Assembly (NCBI GenBank): GCA_008477525.1
Contig: SPDT01000003.1
Span: 1,178,001-1,242,000, forward strand
DNA from: Hypomyces perniciosus
Taxonomy: Eukaryota; Ascomycota; Sordariomycetes; Hypocreales; Hypocreaceae
Reading direction: 5' to 3'
DNA: 64,000 bases
Shown here piece after piece: positions 11,485-19,990 of the stretch. The position numbers and the translations under genes were made by a program. The notes under the pieces are model-generated. The model was given only the letters and a program-made list of their open reading frames with translations, made no database searches and was not told the DNA's origin. The stretch's first letter is position 1. Every line of letters starts with the position of its first letter.

Positions 11485-12527
11485 TTATGACCTATAGAGA
11501 GAGTTTACAAAATGGTAGCATGATGTCCAGCCAACAGTCAGATTGATCACCATGAGCTGTGCTGGGTACACGTTCACTTTCAAACACCTCGTTTCAATCT
11601 CCCCGGTATCCTGACTCCATGTATGGCTACTGGTAATGGCTTCGAAAACATCGTTACCAAATGCAACGGGGATCTGATTCTTCACCGCGCATCCCACCGA
11701 GAAGTGTTCTTGCTTAAGTCAGTGCATGCATAGTCTTGATCAGCGGGCGACCTACCAGCGTCAATAGCACCAGTTCCTACCCAACCGAACAACGTTTGAA
11801 GGAGGCTTTGATCAAAGGGAATCATAACTCGAATCAGACCATCCGTAGATTCCTCCGAAGGTAGAAACGTCGTGATGTAGCTACGGAGTGCTTTTCCTAG
11901 CAAACGAGGAAAGATTGGCGGCGCCGATCCTGGTTGGAGGGCCTTAGAATAGCACCATGACGGGTTTCGCCCTAAGGAATACTGGAGACTAGGCCATACG
12001 GTGTCATTGACCATTTGCCTCAGGCTAAGATGATCTATTGCTTCGTCAGCACCCCCCTGCGTCGTACATGATCAGAACATACGCTTCAGGAACTCTTCGT
12101 CAACCCCAGAATTCAAAACGACCTTGTGTATTTCGTCACTTTTGGCAATGAGTTTGACATTGAGTTGTGAAGCAATAGCCGCTTGTTCCAGGAACGCGTC
12201 AAAAAGCTCCTTCCTCATGCTATCAAGTGCCTTCTGGGTTAGACAGAGACCGCAGATAGTTAGTGTGACAGAGTCCAATCCCCGTAGCGCTACTATTTTT
12301 GGTTCATGCTGCTTCTTCGGCTTAAACACCAAGTTGAGCAAGCTTGATAGGCGCCCCAATGCAACACGACTGAAGGGGAACTCTTTTACAGGCAATAAAA
12401 GTTTCGCTGCTTCAGTCTTCAGCAAGTGCTGTTTCAGAAAAATCAGCGCCTGGTCCAAAGTCTCTGGAGATAAGATCTGGGGATTGTAGTTGTCCAATGA
12501 GCTGATTATCTGGATATGGTCGTCCAT
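11485..12527 (-). CDS. Hypothetical protein, three exons
   Basis: Unknown function. The model is exon 1 12527-12083, exon 2 12034-11756 and exon 3 11708-11485, giving 948 nt and 315 residues. Intron 1 (48 nt) runs GTATGT...CTGAC...ATAG and intron 2 (47 nt) GTAGGT...CTGAC...CAAG. Both restore the frame exactly, and each unspliced exon would otherwise hit a stop within a few codons of its donor. That agreement is strong evidence for a real gene. The start is the first ATG in the frame (MDDHIQII). The N-terminal half is predicted helical (LSPETLDQALIFLKQHLL...); the C-terminal part is more mixed and ends FVNSLYRS. I recognise no domain. The gene is divergent from the AAA ATPase gene to its right, with about 970 bp between their start codons. 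Confidence 0.62.
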
Positions 12528-12539
12528 GACTTGTAGCAC

Positions 12540-13290
12540 AGCGCGCCTTGGGTGACGAGGAAAGCACTGGGGGGTGGAAAGGATGAAAAACCAAGCAATG
12601 TGCCTCTTAGCGGATGTATAGGTAAAATGGCCAAAGTTTGAGGGATTTTGTACCGGAGCGGGGAAGGAAAGCGGTATGAGAATCGATTAGCTGAAACGCA
12701 CGGGCCTGCGGCGTAAAATGACAGGTGACAAGCCCTTTATGACATATGCAGCTGCATGGGAGATTTTGACATAGACTGAGGGAAATTAGACGAGAACAAG
12801 GATTGAGGGGAAATCACCTAACCCCTGGGGAAGTCCTGCCGGAGGCAATCCAACGAGGTTCATCCTCGTGCAACACGCCAACTCCTCAAGGAGGGCCACG
12901 CTTATGAGCATTCAACAGCTATGTCAAGAAAGTGCCAAAGAGGGACGCAGAAACGGGTTGCATCAAAGAGCCAACAGTATATTCTATTTCCTGTCTATGG
13001 GCACTTGGTATTATGGTCACGGATGTAGTAAAGATAGACAAGCCTAAGTAAGAGCCAGACCTTCGAGGTATGGCATACATGGTCATATGCATGTTGGCCG
13101 GCAGTCCAAGCATGTATATGGCTTGCAGGGATAGCTTCACGACTGCATATTCAGGGCGGAATACGATCTTATCGCTTTTGTTCGCATATGCCGATCTGCC
13201 GACTCGATCAGCTAGTTAGTTTGGGGGGAGGCAATGTCTTGTTCTCTCCTCTGGAGAATAGAGCAGTGTATTGTTGCTATGGAAAGGCTT
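12540..13290. other. Intergenic between divergent genes
   Basis: This interval holds the upstream regions of the minus-strand gene at 12,527 and the plus-strand gene at 13,502. The open frame at 12,919-13,140 (-) has no supporting features. Confidence 0.45.
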
Positions 13291-13297
13291 GGATGTC

Positions 13298-13305
13298 TAT
13301 ATAAA
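13298..13305 (+). promoter_or_regulatory. TATA box of the BCS1-like gene
   Basis: TATATAAA lies 197 bp upstream of the ATG at 13,502 and is followed by a pyrimidine-rich leader, as is common for well-expressed fungal genes. Confidence 0.6.
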
Positions 13306-13501
13306 GCCCACCGACTCCAGGGCACATCCTACATTCCCATCTTTATTTCATCTTCATGAACAAGAGATCAACAGCTCGCAAATCTGTCTTTCAGTTGTTT
13401 CACCCCTGCCTTCGTCTTTGTCCTGTCAGTAGTCTGTACACAAGACATCTTACTGCCAGTCAACCTTAACTTGAGCCTAAAGAATAACTATAAAACCAAA
13501 C

Positions 13502-15039
13502 ATGGCATCTAACAACGCTTTCGGCACCATTTACTCTCAGGTGTCCTTCTTGGACACTTTCATCCCCGGCCTGGGTGTTGCGTTGAGCTACATTCATCCT
13601 CTGACGTCCGGCAACCTCCATGTCGGTGCTCAACTGCTCTGCACTTGTGGCCTGATCGTCTTTCTGCTCAAGTTCGCCTACAAACACATCATGCAGATCA
13701 TGGAAGATTACCTCAGTTCGTCTGATTCTTTAATCTACTCTTCCGTTCATAGCACTAACGGTCCGCAGCGTTCACATTCCATATCTCCGGTAGAGATGAG
13801 ACGCACGACATGCTTCACGGTTGGATTCAAGCTCAGTCTTTTGCAGCACGCACCCGATCGACTCTTGTGGCGCTGGGGAAAGAATCCGGGAGATCTGCGC
13901 AGGGCCGACCTACAAAGAAGGGTTTGCAGTATACGCCGTGGAACACGAAAAAATTCTTCTGGTATAAGGGCAAGCTTCTCTGCGTGCGCTCCGAGGAGAG
14001 CAGATCGTGGCGGGATGAGAAACTTTCGATTACCTGTTTCGGAACATCTCCAAGAATATTGAAGGAGCTTCTCCACGAATGCAAGGCTTTATACGAGGAA
14101 AAGACCCTAGGAAAAACCGCCATCTACGAGAATCGGGACGGCTGGACTCTTGCCACAACCCGGGACCGAAGACGCATGGACACCATTGTTCTGCCGGAAC
14201 ACGTCAAAAAGGACTTCCTGAAAGATATCGAGGGGTATCTCAACCCCGGAGCGCGCAGCTGGTACGCCGACCGCAATCTGCCATATCGGCGTGGCTACTT
14301 ATTACATGGTCGGCCGGGGACCGGCAAATCAAGCCTTTGCTTTGCAGTCGCTGGGTATTTTGACCTGGACATTTATGTTCTCAACCTTGCCACTGTTAAC
14401 GACGCAACTCTTGACAAGCTGCTTCGGAAACTCCCCTCGCGATGTATCATCCTGCTGGAGGATATTGATGCAATCGAGACCGCGCAGAGCCGTGCGGATG
14501 ACAAGGTCGGCGAAACAGATCAGCAGCCTAAAACCGGGTCCGTGACACTATCTGGCCTTCTTAATGCAATGGATGGTGTGGCCTCCCAAGAAGGCCGCGT
14601 TCTAATCATGACGACGAACCACATCGACCATCTTGACGAAGCTCTTATTCGACCAGGACGGGTCGACAAGAAGGTAGAATTTGGGTACGCCAGTCGAGAC
14701 ATGCTTGAGAAACTGTTTTGCTTCATCTACAGGCCCACGACGAGCGAGGTCGAAGCTGGAAGGGCTGGCCGAGATGATGACCGCGTTGTTGAGAAGTTGG
14801 TAGGGAGATTTGCTGACCGGGTGCCTGAAATGATGTTCAGCCCCGCGCAGATCCTGGCATTCCTTCTCGAGCATAGGACCTCGCCCCAAGAAGCAGTGGA
14901 TAGTGTCTTGGCCTGGGTCGAAGGCGAGGGCGAAGGATGCGTCCCGCTGAGTAACCCGACCTGGGGAACGAGTGAGGCGAGTGAAAGTGGACTGGATCGT
15001 GAACTCACCATCGATGATCTGTTTCATTGCGTGGAATAG
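13502..15039 (+). CDS. BCS1-like AAA ATPase
   Basis: A membrane-anchored AAA ATPase of the BCS1 family; the founding member is a mitochondrial inner-membrane chaperone that moves the folded Rieske protein into complex III, but fungi carry many paralogues of unknown substrate. Exons 13502-13715 and 13769-15039 are split by a 53-nt intron (GTTCGT donor, CACTAAC branch site, CGCAG acceptor) and encode 494 residues. Residues 41-60 form the transmembrane helix, followed by the BCS1 N-terminal region (HDMLHGWIQAQSFAARTR). The ATPase has Walker A GRPGTGKS (252-259), Walker B IILLEDID (298-305), the sensor-1 region MTTN (352-355) and the arginine-finger region RPGRVD (366-371). All key ATPase residues are present, so it should be active. 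The divergent N-terminus and the neighbouring conflict-type genes suggest a paralogue rather than the housekeeping chaperone. Confidence 0.88.
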
Positions 15040-15390
15040 AAGGACGCAAAGCCCGTGGTGTCAAAGACTGATGCAACACGGAGGAGAGTGAGACAGTCTG
15101 GGAGGATCCTATGTATCAGTAAACGAGCGGGAGGTACTGTAGTAGGGAGTAGAAGGCGAAATCGCCTGTTTATATACATAGGGGAATGAGCGGTGGATTA
15201 AGCAGCCTGTAAAACAACACGCGAGATATCATGTGATTCGGATACGTTGCGACAAGACACATAGGACCTGACTACAAATAGCAGCCGTCACCCAGAGCTG
15301 TGTACTATTCTTTTTGCTCCTCTATTTGCGGTGCGTGAAGTGGTGGGCGGAATTGATGTCGACGATGACACAACTCTTTATCTGTAAGAA
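15040..15390. other. 3' region of the AAA ATPase gene
   Basis: No gene is visible. It probably contains the 3' untranslated region and terminator of the upstream gene. Confidence 0.4.
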
Positions 15391-15394
15391 TCGG

Positions 15395-16030
15395 TTGCAT
15401 ACATACATAATACAGGCCAATTGAATCGCGTCATACGCATACACCGTCCATATCGTATGCGATATTATGGAGCTATGAGAAGTCGCATCGCCGGAATTGG
15501 ACAAGGAAGATAGAACAGGAAAGGTTTAATCTGCCCTAGGCCAATCAGGCTCGTCCTTGGCTCTGGCAGCAGCTCCCGATCTTTGGATGAACAGGGTATA
15601 CATGCCATTACCTGTGAGCAGAATCCCGAAACGTCTGTTGGTTCAACATCTCTTGCGCGTTTCAGATCGGATCACAAGAACATTAGCCATTGGATTGGTC
15701 AGGCCTTCGGGTCTACATACCGACTTGATGAAATCGAATAGATGATACATGCACACATACATAAATGCCAAAGATCCCCTCAGTGTAGACTTGTCCACTT
15801 CGCTCCAAAAGTCCAAAAACAGATATTATCCAATTATCGACTTTTAGCCGCTGGGATTTTGTCCTTCGCAAAACAGACAAATGAAAGTCCGACAGTTGAC
15901 AATGGGAATTGTCTGTTTCTGAACCATAGGCCTTTGATGGTTGTTTCCCCTAGAAAGAAAACAATATCCTGCGGTCAGAGGATGGCTAGTGGCTGCCGCT
16001 TTCTCGTCATACCCTATTGCGATTTGCGCT
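15395..16030. repeat. Dispersed repeat B, copy 2
   Basis: This copy aligns along most of its length with 32,335-32,990, including GTATGCGATATTATGGAGCT near the left end and GGCCTTCGGGTCTAC in the middle. It is more diverged than the copy-1/copy-3 pair and lacks the block around GGCGCCGGGG. No reading frame is conserved between copies, so I treat it as non-coding mobile-element sequence of unknown class. Confidence 0.7.
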
Positions 16031-16219
16031 TCGTCTTAGTGTCAATTCAGGAGTACATACATACAGTACATAGCGAGTCGCTCCGGATACATATCTCTGC
16101 GCCAGTCCCGGCGGCTCCACAGGCTTTTCCTACCCTTCTTTCGGCACTTGATACTGACGTGCCCCAGCTCGACGTCATACATATTCGTTCTCAAAGATAA
16201 GCAAGCCGGTTTTATCCTA

Positions 16220-16274
16220 GAGAGGGATGCGCTGGTATGTATGCATGTACATGTGTAGTATGTACATCCCTCTC
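16220..16274. repeat. Hairpin, 10-bp perfect stem
   Basis: GAGAGGGATG (16220-16229) is matched by CATCCCTCTC (16265-16274). The 35-nt loop is rich in TGTATG/CATGTACA and is itself partly self-complementary. It may be a small inverted-repeat relic or a footprint. Confidence 0.55.
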
Positions 16275-16679
16275 AATGTTAGAAGCTTAGCCATCGTCAA
16301 TAATAATTTATTAACCTTCTGTACATAGCAGCTCCTTGGCTTGTGCTAGAAATTCAGTTTGCTTCGAAGCTACCTGGCGAAATTGATCAAGATGGGGCAG
16401 TCCCACCTTTACTAAATGGCACTCTTTTTTGTGTTTTCTTCCTGTCAATTTGATTTCCTACATATATAATCCAGCCATTCCAGTAGGCCATCTCAATTAT
16501 TTGTGGCTATTTCGGTACGAAGATATAAGCACGTGCGCGCTGAGTGGGGCGTTAGTCGTAAACACTGAAAACCGAAATGTATGCTTTCTGCTCTTTTTGG
16601 ACAATTCCAGAAGAGCTTCGCCCTTACAAAGCCCGAAGCAACCATTTTCGGACTTATTGCACTGAGTGAACGATCTAGA

Positions 16680-19076
16680 ATGGACGATATTGAAGAGCTA
16701 CGACGCTTACTCCGGGAGGAGCAACAGAAGCGCAAGGAAGAGCAACAGAAGCGCGAGGAAGAGCAACAAAAGCGCGAGGAAGCGGAGCGTCGTGCATCGG
16801 CGGAACAACAGAAGCGCGAGGAAGAGCAACAAAAGCGTGAGGAAGAGCAACAGAAGCGCGAGGAAGAGCAACAGAAGCGCGAGGAAGAGCAACAGAAGCG
16901 CGAGGAAGCGGAGCGTCGTACCTTGGAGGAGAAGCGTCGACGCAAACAGGCTGAAGAACTGTCCATTGAATCGCAGCTACAGACCCTCCCCCAATACATC
17001 GAAGCTTGCCACTCGATCGACATTGCTATTGAAGTGGTGACAGAACGCAGTTTGACTACGCAAGGCGCCGCGACCGATCCGACCGGCCGACCATACCCTA
17101 AACGAATCATTCCTTGGGAGGAGTTTCCGACCTTGCAAGAAGAGATCTGGGACCAGCTCTCGATCAGCCCCTCTTTTTCATCCCAACGCCTGTTCCCATC
17201 TCTTCATCAACTGCAATATGTCAAATCCTCGCTCCATCCAGTCAGTAGTGAAGATGGGTTGCGATATGTTGAAAGGGACGCCGTCGAAAATGCGGTTGAG
17301 CGGCTAGTGAAGGAGGCATTCGACGATCCATTAGTACGAAATGCTGTCGGCCTCGAAGGAACGATAACATTCGAAAGCCATACGAATCTTGGGGATCCCA
17401 CCAACTCAATTTCTGAGTCCATAGAGAACACAAGTCTCAGCGAACGTGATACTCCTTCCATGGCTTTGGCCTCAGCTCCCAAGACGCCAGCTCGTAAGAA
17501 ACGTCGCAAGGCAAGGGGAAAGGGGAACCGGGCGGACCAATTCTGCATATACAAGACTTCAGGAGGCCGAAGTGTTGCGACACTCGCTATCGAGTACAAG
17601 GCGCCGCATAAGCTAACCGTTGATGAGGTCGTCAAAGGGCTTGAAGCAGAAATTCAGCCGGAACGCGATGTAATCAACCAGAAAGGCGAGGGCTTCGCCT
17701 TCAATGCTAGGTGGCTCTGTGCCGCTGTTGTTACCCAGCTCTTCTCCTACATGATTGGCAAGGGCATTCAATACGGTTACGTGTGCACAGGGCAAACCTT
17801 GATCTTTCTGCATATCCCCGACGACCCCTCCACTGTGTTTTTCTCAGTATGCGTGCCGAAACTAGACGTACAGGACGATGACGAAGCAAGACTCCATCGC
17901 ACGGCGGTCGCACAGGTTTTCGCTTTTATCCTCCGAGCTCTCAGGGCGAGACCACCGCCTGAGTCATGGCACGACGAGGCCGAAAGGCTTGATACTTGGG
18001 CTGTGGAGGTTGATGATATCTTGCGCACCATCTCTCCAAAGGATCGCAAACCCAAATCACCGAAGAATCCCCCCTATAAGGCCCAGCGCTGGAAAGGATT
18101 CAAACGCTCACCAATTCGAACCCGTTCCAGATGCAAGCTACCAGACGATACCCATCCAGCGTCGACGGATGAGGACGACGGTCCCCCTTCCCCTACCGCT
18201 CGTTTAGCTCGCCCCTTTCGCCAGGTCAAGGAAACGGCGCCATCGACAGGGAGGAGTTCCAGTCGTGGTGCTGGTGCGGAACAGAGCCGGCATCAGGGGA
18301 CCACGTCAACTATACAAAGCCGGCCATTCTGCACGCAAGAATGCCTTTTGGGTTTGGCACATGGTGGATCATTAGACAAGAACTGCCCGAATGCAAATTA
18401 TCACGGAAAGAGGCACATCAGCCGACTTAAGTTTCTCCAGCTACTCCGTGCCCAGCTTGCCACGGATCGAGGCCACGATGCAGATTGCACGCCACTCCAT
18501 TTGACTGGTTCACGAGGGTCGCTTTTCAAGCTGCGGCTATCGTCCCATGGCTACACGCTAGTTGCAAAGGGCGTGGAGGGCATGGACCGTGCCCTTCTCC
18601 AGCACGAAAATGGAATATACAACCAACTCCAGGCAATCCAGGGGAAGTACGTCCCCGTATGTCTCGGTAGCATAGACTTGGTCTTGCCTTACTACTATGA
18701 CTGCGGCGTATATACCCATTTCATGCTTCTGAGCTGGGCCGGGAAACCTCTGTTTGATTGTTTCGAACAAACTACCAAGGCGAGTCTTATCAAGGGAGCT
18801 GTCGAGGCCTTAGAGCAACTTCATAAATTTCGGGTCCTGCATCACGACGCCGAGACGCGTAACATGCTATATGACACGGATACTGGCAACATTATGATTG
18901 TGGATTTCGAACGGGCCGAGTTCCGCGGCCGCCAACCTCTAGGCTGTATCAGCTCAAATGACCAAGGCCGGAAGAGGAAGCGCGAGATACCACAGAAGCG
19001 TGGAAATGACTTTGCGAGAGAGCTGCAGTTTGCTAAGTATTTGATGGAAAAGGCGATCGGCCCAGCGTATAAATGA
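16680..19076 (+). CDS. Coiled coil / nuclease-like / zinc / kinase-fold protein
   Basis: An uninterrupted 798-residue protein. I chose the ATG at 16,680 because the same position is the only start in the duplicate copy, where an in-frame stop precedes it; an ATG at 16,581 would add 33 unconserved residues. Order of parts: a strongly charged coiled coil of EEQQKRE heptads (about 13-90); a middle domain with D286...E305-Y-K307 (ADQF...AIEYKAPH), a spacing like the D...ExK core of PD-(D/E)XK nucleases; a basic, Ser/Pro-rich linker; a Cys/His motif starting C551-x3-C555 (FCTQECLLGL...NCPN..H); and a short C-terminal kinase-fold domain with H721-H722-D723...N728 as the catalytic loop and D742-F-E in place of DFG. 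Nuclease-kinase combinations occur in Crinkler-type eukaryotic effectors. Nuclease activity is inference; the kinase fold is more secure, but its activity is uncertain because the lobe is short. Confidence 0.72.
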   Translation: MDDIEELRRLLREEQQKRKEEQQKREEEQQKREEAERRASAEQQKREEEQQKREEEQQKREEEQQKREEEQQKREEAERRTLEEKRRRKQAEELSIESQLQTLPQYIEACHSIDIAIEVVTERSLTTQGAATDPTGRPYPKRIIPWEEFPTLQEEIWDQLSISPSFSSQRLFPSLHQLQYVKSSLHPVSSEDGLRYVERDAVENAVERLVKEAFDDPLVRNAVGLEGTITFESHTNLGDPTNSISESIENTSLSERDTPSMALASAPKTPARKKRRKARGKGNRADQFCIYKTSGGRSVATLAIEYKAPHKLTVDEVVKGLEAEIQPERDVINQKGEGFAFNARWLCAAVVTQLFSYMIGKGIQYGYVCTGQTLIFLHIPDDPSTVFFSVCVPKLDVQDDDEARLHRTAVAQVFAFILRALRARPPPESWHDEAERLDTWAVEVDDILRTISPKDRKPKSPKNPPYKAQRWKGFKRSPIRTRSRCKLPDDTHPASTDEDDGPPSPTARLARPFRQVKETAPSTGRSSSRGAGAEQSRHQGTTSTIQSRPFCTQECLLGLAHGGSLDKNCPNANYHGKRHISRLKFLQLLRAQLATDRGHDADCTPLHLTGSRGSLFKLRLSSHGYTLVAKGVEGMDRALLQHENGIYNQLQAIQGKYVPVCLGSIDLVLPYYYDCGVYTHFMLLSWAGKPLFDCFEQTTKASLIKGAVEALEQLHKFRVLHHDAETRNMLYDTDTGNIMIVDFERAEFRGRQPLGCISSNDQGRKRKREIPQKRGNDFARELQFAKYLMEKAIGPAYK
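16716..16904 (+). repeat. Heptad-coding 21-bp tandem repeat, long allele
   Basis: Nine in-frame 7-residue units encode EEQQKRE or close variants, with one EAERRAS unit in the middle. Because the unit equals one coiled-coil heptad, gain or loss lengthens or shortens the coil without changing register. Confidence 0.85.
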
Positions 19077-19409
19077 TCCTCTTGCCCAGCCGTGTCTTCT
19101 TTCAGGTTCCGAGCTTCCGCAGCGAGTGCGCCTCCAAGGCCGCCCGCGGACGCTTGTCCTGTAGGATATAGTCGAGGCGGATAAGGGTATGCCAGCCAGC
19201 GGTGTTCTTTAAGCAACCAGAGAAAATCCGGTCCTTCTATTTGAGTGCTTGATGCCCTAATCGTGAAAGATTTGAGTGTTTGCTGGTATTTGACATGTTT
19301 GGTGTGTTTGACCGTACCATAGGCCTGTTTATACGAGGCAATCACGAAGTAACACTGTCGCTAGGTTGGTGTGGAGCAAGTGATCTGTTTTTAGTTTCTT
19401 CCCCCTCAC

Positions 19410-19985
19410 CCAGTAGGTCCTGCAAAAATACGCCGCTCCTCTAACAAGCCATAACATCTGCTAGCGCGGGAGAAGGTGAGTTGCCTGCAGGGTGACGTAA
19501 CGGCTGCCGGCTTGTGTTGGCCTCGATCGTTTCATGGCATTTGTAGTAATTAAGAACAGCTATTTTAGTGAGCAACTCAAGACTGACTAATCGGGAATAG
19601 GCGGAGTTCATTCACGATTCGGTCTTCTCCCTTTGCCCTTGGTTATTTCGTCGTCTTCTTCGCCATCGCAGTACTGTGCCAGACTCGACCTGGGGAGAGG
19701 GGCGACAATAAGAGGCGGTTAAATGTCGGGCTTGCTGGGACTCGAGGCTTGTGTACAAGTCGCCGAGCAAAATTCCATCCCCGCAGCAATTCGAACTTGC
19801 AATAGACGGCAAGATATGCAAACTTGATTAGTTTCCAGACATAGGGATCTCATTCAGCCGCCGTCGCCATCGCCCAATACTTTGTTCTTTGGAGTATCTC
19901 GATTTTGTATATGTGCTTCTCAGGAGGTGTCAAGCTGATATTCTCACCCGCAAACTACCCAATGAATTATTGACACGCCTCATCG
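19410..19985. other. Upstream region of the HET gene
   Basis: The frame of the HET gene is open back to 19,889 but contains no ATG there. No TATA box stands out. Confidence 0.4.
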
Positions 19986-19990
19986 TCGCT

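Larger units (their letters stand above)
16510..19405 (+). repeat. Segmental duplication, intact copy
   Basis: About 2.9 kb matching 3050-5885. It includes about 170 bp of 5' flank, the whole coding region and about 325 bp of 3' flank. The 5' flank here lacks roughly 40 bp present in the other copy. Unlike that copy it shows no RIP mutation. Confidence 0.85.

Noticed and set aside
13747..14123. Minus-strand frames opposite the BCS1-like gene
   Set aside because: Antisense shadows of a well-supported ATPase gene.
16493..17110. Long minus-strand frame made of SSRFCCS repeats, and a plus-strand RSARKSN repeat frame at 16,666-17,040
   Set aside because: Both are other-frame readings of the 21-bp heptad repeat of the real gene at 16,680.
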